NCBI RefSeq assembly: GCF_000185845.1
Contig: NZ_GL629647.1
Location: 195,546 to 206,746, forward strand
Reading direction: 5' to 3'
DNA from: Segatella salivae DSM 15606
GTDB lineage: Bacteria; Bacteroidota; Bacteroidia; Bacteroidales; Bacteroidaceae
Length of the DNA stretch: 11,201 nucleotides
The notes under the pieces were generated by a model. It made no database searches. It worked only from the letters and a program-made list of their open reading frames with translations, and was not told the DNA's origin. Within the stretch, counting starts at the first letter, position 1. The number at the start of each line of letters is the position of its first letter. Made by a program: the position numbers and the translations under genes. Positions 1 through 6,907 of this stretch are shown here, in pieces.

Positions 1-314
1 TTGTATATTTAATTAATATGTATAGTCAGCGCACTTTTATTCTTAAATTATTATATTTGTTATTTAATAATAAACTACTTGTAATCAATAATATAAACAA
101 ATGATATTAAAGAAAATAATTATATGAAATCTTTTATATAATGGTTTCAGTCAAATTGTTGACTAATCTCAGTCACTTCGCCGTATGATTTGAGTCTTTT
201 CGGAGGATTGTTTCAGCCAGTTTAGAAATTAGAATTACACACGCTATGATACAATAACTTTCGAGGATATTACAGGTAGAACAGGTTTGATAATATAAGC
301 GGATATAAATAGAG
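1..314. other. AT-rich gene-free segment
   Basis: I find no credible coding sequence on either strand; every frame is interrupted within a few tens of codons. A TATATTTG match to the Bacteroidetes -7 element (TAnnTTTG) sits at 52-59 on the plus strand, without a good TTTG partner upstream. A small perfect hairpin lies at 149-164 (AGTCAA, loop ATTG, TTGACT). A 21-codon stretch around 231-295 (NYTRYDTITFEDITGRTGLI) reads like protein but is bounded by stops and has no start codon, so I do not call it a gene. The segment could be a long intergenic region, a decayed gene or a small-RNA locus. Confidence 0.5.
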
Positions 315-343
315 GGTGCAGAACATATCCAATATTCTGCACC
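315..343. terminator. Perfect 9-bp hairpin downstream of prmA
   Basis: GGTGCAGAA (315-323) pairs perfectly with TTCTGCACC (335-343) around an 11-nt loop. It lies 49 bases beyond the prmA stop codon, in the right place to end the leftward prmA transcript. The following sequence on the minus strand (CTCTATTTATATCC) is only moderately T-rich, and the plus-strand side (GATTATGTTTTG) is weak too. It is therefore a plausible but not textbook intrinsic terminator; a structured 3' end is the alternative. Confidence 0.4.
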
Positions 344-392
344 GATTATGTTTTGATTGAAAATGCAATGTTGAATTTGTAGCGTCTTCCTT

Positions 393-1256
393 TTAGATAG
401 TTAAGACAAGGCAAGCCCATTCCCCCTCATTTTTACGTCCATATTCTTCTAACCCTAATTGTTTCGCATGATCAAGAATCATAGGAACATCCGCCATATA
501 GAAGCCACTAAGAATCAAAAGGCTACCTTTGTGCATCACGCTCTTTAGCGTTGAGATATCATTGAGAATGATATTGCGATTAATATTGGCTAAAACAATG
601 TCGAAAACTCCTGAGATGTGGTTCAACACATTGGCGTCTCCTTGATAGATTTCAATGTTTTCTACGTTGTTGATTTCCGCATTGTGTTTCGCGTTTTCTA
701 CGCTCCATTCATCTATGTCGTAGCCAACAACAGACTTTGCACCATATTTTAATGCTACGATACCTAATATTCCTGTACCGCAACCACAATCAAGTACCCG
801 TTTGTCTGTTAGGTCAAAATGCAATAAAGTGGATACAATCATTCGGGTAGTTTCGTGATTTCCTGTTCCAAATGCTAACTTTGCATCAATGAAAATGTGG
901 TCAATTTTATCATCTTTTGTATCAGGAAGGCTCTTCTTTGCATCACAAATCAAGAGCTTGTTATCTATGTTTATGGGAGTGAAACCTTGCTCTTCCCACT
1001 CTTTATTCCAATCAATGTCATCTGCATCACTAACAGAATATTGAATATTCACATTAGCAATGGGGAAATCATTAATGGCTTCTTTCATTGCGTTTTCATT
1101 CCAAAGGTCTGTTTGAACATAAGCTCTTAGCCCATTAGGTGTGTCTTCAAATGATTCACATCCAGCTTCTCCGGCTGCATCTGCAAGCAGAGCACGAACA
1201 TCTTCCGCTACATTTGTGTTGCAATCAATAGAGAACTCTATTTCAAGATACTTCAT
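393..1256 (-). CDS. prmA: Ribosomal protein L11 methyltransferase PrmA
   Basis: Cytoplasmic SAM-dependent enzyme that, in known family members, trimethylates ribosomal protein L11 on the N-terminus and lysines. The 287-residue product matches the usual PrmA length. An N-terminal substrate-recognition domain (about 1-90) precedes a Rossmann methyltransferase domain. Visible motifs are AFGTGNHETT (128-137; many PrmA proteins have GTHPTT here), the SAM-binding glycine loop VLDCGCGTG (154-162), an acidic end of strand 2 (GYDID), and the LANINRN catalytic-loop motif (222-228). An in-frame ATG 18 codons upstream (at 1310) would add a hydrophobic peptide unlike PrmA. The MKYLEIEF start is preferred because it begins the conserved domain and leaves the -7 promoter element upstream of the gene. 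It is divergent from the secreted-protein operon on its right. The product call is very secure. Confidence 0.95.
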   Translation of the reverse strand: MKYLEIEFSIDCNTNVAEDVRALLADAAGEAGCESFEDTPNGLRAYVQTDLWNENAMKEAINDFPIANVNIQYSVSDADDIDWNKEWEEQGFTPINIDNKLLICDAKKSLPDTKDDKIDHIFIDAKLAFGTGNHETTRMIVSTLLHFDLTDKRVLDCGCGTGILGIVALKYGAKSVVGYDIDEWSVENAKHNAEINNVENIEIYQGDANVLNHISGVFDIVLANINRNIILNDISTLKSVMHKGSLLILSGFYMADVPMILDHAKQLGLEEYGRKNEGEWACLVLTI

Positions 1257-1276
1257 AATGAATTTTAATTTTACTG

Positions 1277-1284
1277 CAAATATA
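1277..1284 (-). promoter_or_regulatory. Candidate -7 promoter element for prmA
   Basis: On the minus strand this reads TATATTTG, an exact match to the Bacteroidetes TAnnTTTG element. It would place the transcript start about 15 nt before the prmA ATG at 1256. No clear TTTG partner is found at the expected distance, only a T-rich stretch, so it is supported by one element only. Confidence 0.4.
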
Positions 1285-1327
1285 TATAAAAATAGGGAAA
1301 AACCTATCACGGATTAGGGAATTTCCT

Positions 1328-1358
1328 TACTTTTGTAGTATATATCTATATAATTTTG
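1328..1358 (+). promoter_or_regulatory. Two candidate -7 elements for the secreted-protein operon
   Basis: TACTTTTG (1328-1335) and TAATTTTG (1351-1358) both match the Bacteroidetes TAnnTTTG element. They lie 63 and 40 nt upstream of the ATG at 1399. The first copy contains a TTTG (1332-1335) that could serve as an upstream element for the second, but with a spacing of 15 nt rather than about 19. One or both probably drive the two-gene operon that follows. Confidence 0.45.
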
Positions 1359-1398
1359 TAGTTGAAAAAGAATATAAACTTAAAATCAAAGTAATGAT

Positions 1399-2427
1399 AT
1401 GAAGAAATTGGTTCTCATGACAGTCCTTGCTGGAGTGTTGCCACTTTCATTAATGGCACAGGAAGACGACCTCTATTTCACACCGAAAAAGAGTTCGGAA
1501 TACAACTCCATAACAGAGAAGTCTACGTATTATTGTGGTAGTGATAGAAACGTAGATGAATATAATCATCGCGGAAAATATTGGAGTCACTATCAGAAAA
1601 TCGGTACAGACAAAAAGGGAAATGACATCATTCAGTTCACAAAGGGTGTAGGGGTCTATCCAGACTCAGTATATATTGACACGACTTTTGTTGGTAAGTA
1701 CTACGATACTATTGTTGATAATGATGATTATCGCTATACACGTAGGATGAGCCGATGGGATGGTTACTATGATCCTTGGTATTATAGTTATAGTTGGGGC
1801 TTTGGTCCTTACTGGGGATATGGTCCACGTTGGCGTTATGGTTATTATGATCCATTCTATGACCCCTTCTATGATCCATGGTATTATAGCGGATATTACG
1901 GCTATGGATATCCCTATTATGGTTATGCTGGCTGGTATGGCGGTTGGTATAGCCCATGGTATTACGGCGGCTATTATGGCTATCCGTATTATGGTGGCTA
2001 TGTAAGTTATAACCGTCCTGCAGGCACAATGAATCACAGTTATAGTTCAGAGACAGCATCATTCCCACGTGGTTCATTCGGAGGTTCACGCATGAGTGCA
2101 GGTGCAAGCCGTGCAGCTGCAATGCAAGATGCTGGTGTTCGGGTTGGAAACAGAGGTCTTTTTGGAGGTTCTCGTAGTATAGATGATCGTCGTTCGTATG
2201 ATAATGGCGACAACAGAATACCTTCTCGCTCTTATAATAACTATCCTTCACGTGATAACTACAATCAAGTGCCGACACGTTCTTACAATTCTGGAGGTTT
2301 TAACTCAGGCTCTTCATTTGGTGGTAGCGTTCATTCAGGTGGCGGATTCTCTGGTGGAGGCTTCTCAGGCGGTGGCGCTGGAGGCGGCGGTTTCCATTCC
2401 GGTGGTTCATTTGGAGGTCGTAGATAG
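1399..2427 (+). CDS. Secreted Tyr/Trp/Gly-rich low-complexity protein
   Basis: I do not recognise a characterised family. The 342-residue product has a clear signal peptide (MKKLVLMTVLAGVLPLSLMA, cleavage near 20-21), then a moderately ordinary region (21-118) containing the only mature cysteine (C46). Next comes a strikingly aromatic segment (119-204) dominated by Tyr, Trp, Gly and Pro, including a DPFYDPFYDPWYY repeat and many YYGY-type motifs. An Arg/Ser/Tyr/Asn region with PSRSYN/PTRSYN repeats follows (about 275-297), and a Gly/Ser/Phe tail (298-342) ends in RR. No SPII lipobox, sorting domain or catalytic motif is visible. It is 29 bases upstream of a FadL-like outer-membrane protein gene and almost certainly co-transcribed with it. 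Composition suggests a surface, matrix or adhesive/structural role at the outer membrane, but that is inference. Similar genes in Bacteroidetes are generally left hypothetical. Confidence 0.85.
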   Translation: MKKLVLMTVLAGVLPLSLMAQEDDLYFTPKKSSEYNSITEKSTYYCGSDRNVDEYNHRGKYWSHYQKIGTDKKGNDIIQFTKGVGVYPDSVYIDTTFVGKYYDTIVDNDDYRYTRRMSRWDGYYDPWYYSYSWGFGPYWGYGPRWRYGYYDPFYDPFYDPWYYSGYYGYGYPYYGYAGWYGGWYSPWYYGGYYGYPYYGGYVSYNRPAGTMNHSYSSETASFPRGSFGGSRMSAGASRAAAMQDAGVRVGNRGLFGGSRSIDDRRSYDNGDNRIPSRSYNNYPSRDNYNQVPTRSYNSGGFNSGSSFGGSVHSGGGFSGGGFSGGGAGGGGFHSGGSFGGRR

Positions 2428-2456
2428 AATTTAAAAACGCATAAAATATAACGAAT

Positions 2457-3992
2457 ATGAAGAAATTATATATGTCTGTTGTAGCGCTTTCCCTTTTCGG
2501 AATGCCTGCAATGGCTCAGGAAACCTACGAGAATACAAAGCTCGTTGATAACGATTTGAATGGTACAGCTCGTTATGTGGGTATGGGAGGTGCTATGGAA
2601 GCACTCGGTGCAGATATATCAACAATGAGTTCAAACCCTGCTGGTATAGGCTTGTTCCGTAAGTCTAAGATTGATATGTCCTTAGGCCTTGTCAGCCAAC
2701 AAGATGCTGTTAAGTTCAATTCGCTTGGCAAAACAAATGCAAGTTTTGATCAGTTGGGCTTTGTATATGTGTTGAATAAGTCGCCGAAAACAGGGTTTAA
2801 TATAGGTTTCAATTATCATAAGAGCCGTAACTTTGACCAGATTTTAAGTGCAGCGAATACGTTGTCAAATGCTTCGCAGAATAAGTTGACGTATGAGAAG
2901 TACCGCAATGGAATCTTCAAGGATAAGAAAAGCATGACTTATAGTCAAGTAGATGGTCTTTATATGGATAATCTTCTCTACAATAACGTTAGCCAACAAT
3001 ATCATTATTATCCTGCAACGGGCTACTTATACAATGGAGAAAGTAAAGGTTATATAGGAGAATATGATGTAAACTTGAGTGGAAACATCAACAACCGCAT
3101 CTATCTTGGTTTGACTTTTGGTCTTCATGATGTGCATTATCGTAACTATTCAGAGTATACGGAGAACTTTGTAACAAATGCAGATCATATTCCTGGTTTG
3201 ACTTTGAATGATAATCGGGAGATAACAGGAACAGGATACGATGTAAAGTTAGGTGCTGTTTTCCGTCCATTTGATGCGAGTGCATTCCGTGTCGGTGTAT
3301 ATGTGAACACACCAACATGGTATGATTTGACCACAGCCAATTACTCAACAATGACTGATGGTGCTAAAGTCGCATCAACAAAAGAATCTTATGATTTCAG
3401 AGTTGATACGCCTTGGAAGTTTGGTTTGAGCCTTGGTCACACTATAAATAATGTAGTTGCATTGGGTGCTACATATGAATATGCTGATTATGGAGCGACA
3501 AGCACACGCATAAAAGATGGCAGTTATTATGATTATTGGTATGGAGACTATTATGAAACCAGCCATAAAGATGCTGCAATGAATAAACAGACAGAGGCAA
3601 CTTTGAAAGGAGTTCATACCTTAAAGTTAGGTGCTGAGTTCAAGGTTATGCCTGAATTGTCTTTGCGTTTAGGTTATAATTATCTCAGTGCAATGTTTAA
3701 TGAGAAAGGAGCAAAGAATGGTTCAGTTTCTTCTCCGGGTTCTTACTACGCAAGTTCAACAAGTTTTGTGAACTGGAAAGATACAAATCGTTTCACATGT
3801 GGACTTGGATATGCACATAAAAACTTTAATGTAGACCTTGCATATCAGTATAGTGCTCAGAAAGGAGAGTTCTTCCCATTCATGAACTACTATGAAGGCA
3901 GTGGAACTTCTGTAGAAGATAACATTGCAACTGCAACAAAAGTAAATAACAAACGTCATCAGTTATTGTTGACATTGGGCTATCGCTTCTAA
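2457..3992 (+). CDS. FadL/OmpP1-like outer-membrane beta-barrel protein
   Basis: A 511-residue outer-membrane protein of the OmpP1/FadL/TodX superfamily as found in Bacteroidetes, where it is often labelled 'hemin receptor' without direct evidence. The signal peptide MKKLYMSVVALSLFGMPAMA is cleaved near 20-21. The diagnostic N-terminal block is at 38-69 (ARYVGMGGAMEALGADIS, then SSNPAGIGLFR), with the NPAG motif typical of FadL-type channels. The rest consists of alternating polar/aromatic strands (for example FNIGFNYHKS, IYLGLTFGLHD, LSLRLGYNYLS). It ends in LLLTLGYRF, with the C-terminal Phe expected for barrel insertion by the BAM machinery. The likely role is uptake of hydrophobic small molecules across the outer membrane; the substrate cannot be read from sequence. 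It follows the aromatic-rich secreted protein in one operon and precedes the terminator at 4154. Confidence 0.85.
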   Translation: MKKLYMSVVALSLFGMPAMAQETYENTKLVDNDLNGTARYVGMGGAMEALGADISTMSSNPAGIGLFRKSKIDMSLGLVSQQDAVKFNSLGKTNASFDQLGFVYVLNKSPKTGFNIGFNYHKSRNFDQILSAANTLSNASQNKLTYEKYRNGIFKDKKSMTYSQVDGLYMDNLLYNNVSQQYHYYPATGYLYNGESKGYIGEYDVNLSGNINNRIYLGLTFGLHDVHYRNYSEYTENFVTNADHIPGLTLNDNREITGTGYDVKLGAVFRPFDASAFRVGVYVNTPTWYDLTTANYSTMTDGAKVASTKESYDFRVDTPWKFGLSLGHTINNVVALGATYEYADYGATSTRIKDGSYYDYWYGDYYETSHKDAAMNKQTEATLKGVHTLKLGAEFKVMPELSLRLGYNYLSAMFNEKGAKNGSVSSPGSYYASSTSFVNWKDTNRFTCGLGYAHKNFNVDLAYQYSAQKGEFFPFMNYYEGSGTSVEDNIATATKVNNKRHQLLLTLGYRF

Positions 3993-4019
3993 ATTATTAT
4001 AAATGAAATTCTGAATCCA

Positions 4020-4089
4020 TCAGTTCGATTTTGAGAATGTTATACTTGCTTTTATACAAGGAAAACAATCAAAAGATACGATGAACTGA
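4020..4089 (+). other. Nested inverted repeats in the 3' region of the porin operon
   Basis: TCAGTTC (4020-4026) pairs with GAACTGA (4083-4089). Inside it, TTTTGA (4029-4034) pairs with TCAAAA (4069-4074), and inside that CTTG (4045-4048) pairs with CAAG (4057-4060). The internal loops are asymmetric, so this is an imperfect long stem. It lies between the porin stop codon and the strong terminator at 4154, within a roughly 190-nt 3' untranslated region. It may be mRNA-stabilising structure or a 3'-derived small RNA, or it may be fortuitous in AT-rich DNA. Confidence 0.3.
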
Positions 4090-4153
4090 ATAAGAATAAA
4101 CATAAAGTAGAGCATTCATTTAAGCGATTAACATGGTTAAAATTAAAATTTTG

Positions 4154-4190
4154 AAAGGAGTTTGTCGTGAGACAAGCTCCTTTTTCTTTT
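4154..4190 (+). terminator. Strong intrinsic terminator of the porin operon
   Basis: AAAGGAGTTTGTC (4154-4166) pairs along 13 positions with GACAAGCTCCTTT (4171-4183). There is one G-T wobble and a GTGA tetraloop of the GNRA type. TTTTTCTTTT follows immediately. It ends transcription from the secreted-protein/porin operon and separates it from the MATE promoter that begins seven bases further on. Confidence 0.85.
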
Positions 4191-4196
4191 GTTTCC

Positions 4197-4227
4197 TTTG
4201 TTTTCTTTCTTTTTTATACTACTTTTG
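4197..4227 (+). promoter_or_regulatory. Consensus Bacteroidetes promoter of the MATE-rmuC operon
   Basis: TTTG (4197-4200), then 19 nt, then TACTTTTG (4220-4227). Both elements and the spacing match the Bacteroidetes major sigma consensus (TTTG, about 19 nt, TAnnTTTG). The predicted transcript start falls at about 4231-4234, on or next to the ATG at 4233, so the mRNA would have essentially no leader. Confidence 0.75.
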
Positions 4228-4232
4228 TAGTT

Positions 4233-5537
4233 ATGAATTTGATAGATAATTCCATCTTGAAATTGGCGCTTCCGTCAATTATTTCCAATATAACTGTTCC
4301 GCTGTTAGGTCTTGTCGACCTTGCAATTGTCGGTCATATTGGGTCTGAAACCTATATTGGTTCCATTGCGGTTGGGTCGATGATATTCAATGTTATCTAT
4401 TGGATTTTTGGTTTCTTGCGCATGGGAAACAGCGGAATGACTTCTCAAGCATTGGGAAGGAAGGATTATAAGGCTGTGCTTCAAGTACTTAAAAGGTCGA
4501 TGATAGTAGCCCTTTCTATAAGCCTTTTGTTTCTCATCTTACAACTTCCTCTTTGTAAACTCTCATTGTGGATAATGCATCCATCTGACGCCGTGAGCGA
4601 ACTTACTCGCATTTATTTCTTTATTTGCATCTGGGGAGCCCCTGCAGTGCTGATGCTTTATGCATTAAATGGCTGGTTTATCGGTTTACAAAACACTCGT
4701 ATTCCTATGATGATAGCTCTATTTCAGAATGTAGTAAACATCATTTTGAGCCTTTTCTTTGTTATTGTTTTAGGGATGAAAATAGAAGGAGTGGCTTTAG
4801 GTACCGTAATAGCACAATGGAGTGGTGCACTCATAGGATTGTGGTTTGCTTATGGAAACATGGAGAAACTACGCAAGAAGTCTACGCCTTTGCATACTCC
4901 TATTCAATGGATTAGCTTGTTTTTAGTAAATAGAGATATCTTTATTCGTACACTCTTCTTGGTTTCAGTGAACCTTTCTTTTACTGCATTTGGAGCCAGA
5001 CAAGGAGATCTTATCCTATCTGCCAATACCTTGTTGATGACATTTTTCTCAATCTTCTCCTACGTCCTTGATGGCTTTGCCTTTGCCGCCGAGGCATTAT
5101 GTGGGAAAGCTTTTGGGGCAAAAGATTTATGTTCATTCAAAAACTACACTTCACAGTTGTTGCGTTGGGGGATAGGGCTGGCGCTTGTCGGTACCTTATT
5201 ATATATAGGTGGAGGACATTTCTTCTTGACACTAATCACAAATAGCAAGGTGGTTCTATCTGTCTCAAGTAATTACTTCTATTGGGTTGTGTTGATTCCT
5301 CTTTCTGGTTATCTCGCATTTGTGCTTGATGGGATCTTCATTGGAGCCACGATGACACGCTATATGTTGGTGTCTTCGTTCTTGGCAGCAATATGTTTCT
5401 TCGCCATTTATTTCTTGTGTTCACCTCTGATGGGTAATCATGCATTGTGGTTGGCATTTATTTTGTTCCTCTTTGTACGAGGCATTGTGGAAAAGGTGCT
5501 GTTAAATCGTGTTCAATTAAAACTTATTGATAAATGA
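4233..5537 (+). CDS. MATE family efflux transporter (DinF-like)
   Basis: A 434-residue polytopic inner-membrane protein with about twelve hydrophobic helices. It belongs to the multidrug and toxic compound extrusion (MATE) family and is closest in style to the DinF branch. Such proteins export cationic or hydrophobic compounds using a sodium or proton gradient. The N-terminal signature ILKLALPSIISNITVPLLGL, then VDLAIVGHIG, is typical, followed by GFLRMGNSGMTSQALGRKD, which ends the first MATE subdomain. The second half repeats the fold, with YVLDGFAFAAEALCGKAFGA as the equivalent loop. A longer frame could begin at a GTG at 4167, but that codon lies in the loop of the upstream terminator and would add a non-conserved peptide, so the ATG at 4233 is chosen. 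The stop codon overlaps the start of rmuC. The substrate is unknown. Confidence 0.92.
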   Translation: MNLIDNSILKLALPSIISNITVPLLGLVDLAIVGHIGSETYIGSIAVGSMIFNVIYWIFGFLRMGNSGMTSQALGRKDYKAVLQVLKRSMIVALSISLLFLILQLPLCKLSLWIMHPSDAVSELTRIYFFICIWGAPAVLMLYALNGWFIGLQNTRIPMMIALFQNVVNIILSLFFVIVLGMKIEGVALGTVIAQWSGALIGLWFAYGNMEKLRKKSTPLHTPIQWISLFLVNRDIFIRTLFLVSVNLSFTAFGARQGDLILSANTLLMTFFSIFSYVLDGFAFAAEALCGKAFGAKDLCSFKNYTSQLLRWGIGLALVGTLLYIGGGHFFLTLITNSKVVLSVSSNYFYWVVLIPLSGYLAFVLDGIFIGATMTRYMLVSSFLAAICFFAIYFLCSPLMGNHALWLAFILFLFVRGIVEKVLLNRVQLKLIDK

Positions 5538-6835
5538 TAGTTGTATATATTTTAGTAGGAATTCTTGTAGGAGGCCTTGCTTCTTATATCTTTTTTAATG
5601 GAAAACTGAATGAGAGTAAGTTGGCTGTTGGTACACTTCATACTCAGTTGGAGGCAGAAAGAGCGCAACATCAAAAAGAGACTGAGAGCTTAAAAGATAG
5701 GTTTGAACATGAAACAGAATTGCGTAATCAGCAAAGTTCAAATGAACAACAACTTCGACAAAAGCAGTTTGATCAACAGTTAGAGACCATTCAAGAGCAG
5801 TTTCAAAATCTTGCATCAAAGATTTTAGATCAAACCACGCAGAAGTTAAAGTCTGAGAATGTTGAGTCTATGAGTCATATAACACAACCTCTCAAACAAA
5901 ATATAGAGCAGTTACAACAGGCTATTGACAAGACAAATCATGAAACAGCCAAGAGTACGGCCTCTCTTTCAGAACAATTGAAGTCGGTGGCAGAGCAAAC
6001 TGCAAAGATAGATGCTTCTGCCACACGTCTAACGAACGTTATGCGAGGCGCAAACAAGGTGCAAGGAAATTGGGGAGAACTCACCTTGATGAACTTGCTT
6101 GACAGTCAAGGTTTACGCTTAGGAGTGGATTATGACGTTCAACAAACCTTGTCGGATGATAGAGGTAATGTGCTTACGAATGAGGAAAGTGGAAAGAGAA
6201 TGATTCCCGATGTTATTCTTCATTATCCCAATAACGAGGATATTATCATTGATTCGAAGATGACAATCGATGCCTATGCAAACTATATGAATGCAGAAGA
6301 TGAGATTGTTAAAAAGAAATATGCCGACGATGTGGTAAAAAGCATTCGCACGCAATTTACTTCTTTATCTAAGAAAGATTACACATCATATATCAAAGCA
6401 CCTCGCCGTGCGATTGATTTTGTGATTATGTATGTTCCATACGAAGGCGCTTTGCAACTCGCTTTACTTACCGATCCGAAGTTGTGGCATGATGCTTTTG
6501 AAAAGAAAGTCTTTATAACCAGTCAACAAAATCTTATGGCTATTTTGAAGATTATACAGATAGCATGGCGTCAATATGCTCAAACAGAGAATCAAAAGCG
6601 TGTCTATGACTTAGCCGATGAAATGCTTCGGCGCGTGGGCGACTTCATTAAGCGTTTCGATAAGGTAGGAAAGGATATAGAAACACTGCATAAAGATTAT
6701 GATGAGGCTTATAAAAAAGCATATACCGGCCGGCAAAGTATTGTTCAAAAAGCGAATGATTTAAAAGTTTTGGGAGCGAAAGAGAGTGCAAATGCACCAA
6801 TCCCAGAGACACAGATGCGGTTGGATGAAGCCTGA
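5534..6835 (+). CDS. rmuC: DNA recombination protein RmuC
   Basis: A 433-residue RmuC family protein. The family is named for E. coli RmuC, which limits recombination at inverted repeats, and it is predicted to carry a PD-(D/E)XK-type nuclease fold. A single N-terminal transmembrane helix (about 2-21) is followed by a long Gln/Glu/Lys-rich coiled coil (about 24-165). The RmuC domain then shows GNWGELTLMNLLDSQGL (178-194), PDVILHYPNNEDIIIDSKM (225-243; D226, D240 and K242 suit the nuclease core), FVIMYVPYEGALQLA (296-310), and the C-terminal GRQSIVQKANDLKVLGAK (399-416). Its ATG overlaps the MATE stop codon (ATGA), so the two are translationally coupled, although no functional link is known. 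A terminator follows at 6850. Confidence 0.93.
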   Translation: MIVVYILVGILVGGLASYIFFNGKLNESKLAVGTLHTQLEAERAQHQKETESLKDRFEHETELRNQQSSNEQQLRQKQFDQQLETIQEQFQNLASKILDQTTQKLKSENVESMSHITQPLKQNIEQLQQAIDKTNHETAKSTASLSEQLKSVAEQTAKIDASATRLTNVMRGANKVQGNWGELTLMNLLDSQGLRLGVDYDVQQTLSDDRGNVLTNEESGKRMIPDVILHYPNNEDIIIDSKMTIDAYANYMNAEDEIVKKKYADDVVKSIRTQFTSLSKKDYTSYIKAPRRAIDFVIMYVPYEGALQLALLTDPKLWHDAFEKKVFITSQQNLMAILKIIQIAWRQYAQTENQKRVYDLADEMLRRVGDFIKRFDKVGKDIETLHKDYDEAYKKAYTGRQSIVQKANDLKVLGAKESANAPIPETQMRLDEA

Positions 6836-6849
6836 AAAGCAATGAAATG

Positions 6850-6904
6850 ACAAACAGGAATGGGTGCAAGCAAATCTCCTTTGTACTTATTCCTGTTTGT
6901 TTTT
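6850..6904. terminator. Terminator between convergent rmuC and TonB receptor genes
   Basis: ACAAACAGGAAT (6850-6861) pairs perfectly with ATTCCTGTTTGT (6889-6900), a 12-bp stem followed by TTTTT on the plus strand. The 27-nt loop holds a small secondary hairpin (CAAA 6871-6874 with TTTG 6880-6883). It is a good terminator for rmuC. It lies just beyond the stop codon of the converging receptor gene, so it may serve both directions, although the T-run on the minus side is poor. Confidence 0.7.
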
Positions 6905-6907
6905 AGC

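Noticed and set aside
231..295. Possible remnant peptide NYTRYDTITFEDITGRTGLI
   Set aside because: It is about 21 codons, bounded by stops on both sides, with no start codon and no recognised family.
335..343. TTCTGCAC shared between the hairpin near prmA and the 41-bp repeat unit
   Set aside because: An 8-base match without flanking similarity is likely to be chance, so I do not treat it as a dispersed repeat copy.
1257..1310. Upstream ATG start extending PrmA by 18 residues
   Set aside because: The extension is a hydrophobic peptide not expected for this cytoplasmic enzyme, and it contains the predicted -7 promoter element.
1666..2278. Long antisense and alternate-frame reading frames within the Tyr/Gly-rich gene
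   Set aside because: They come from the biased codons of the low-complexity gene (Ile-, Thr- or His-rich shadows) and have no independent start signals or domains.
4167..4232. Upstream GTG start that would extend the MATE protein by 22 residues
   Set aside because: The codon is in the loop of the intrinsic terminator at 4154-4190, and the promoter at 4197-4227 lies downstream of it.
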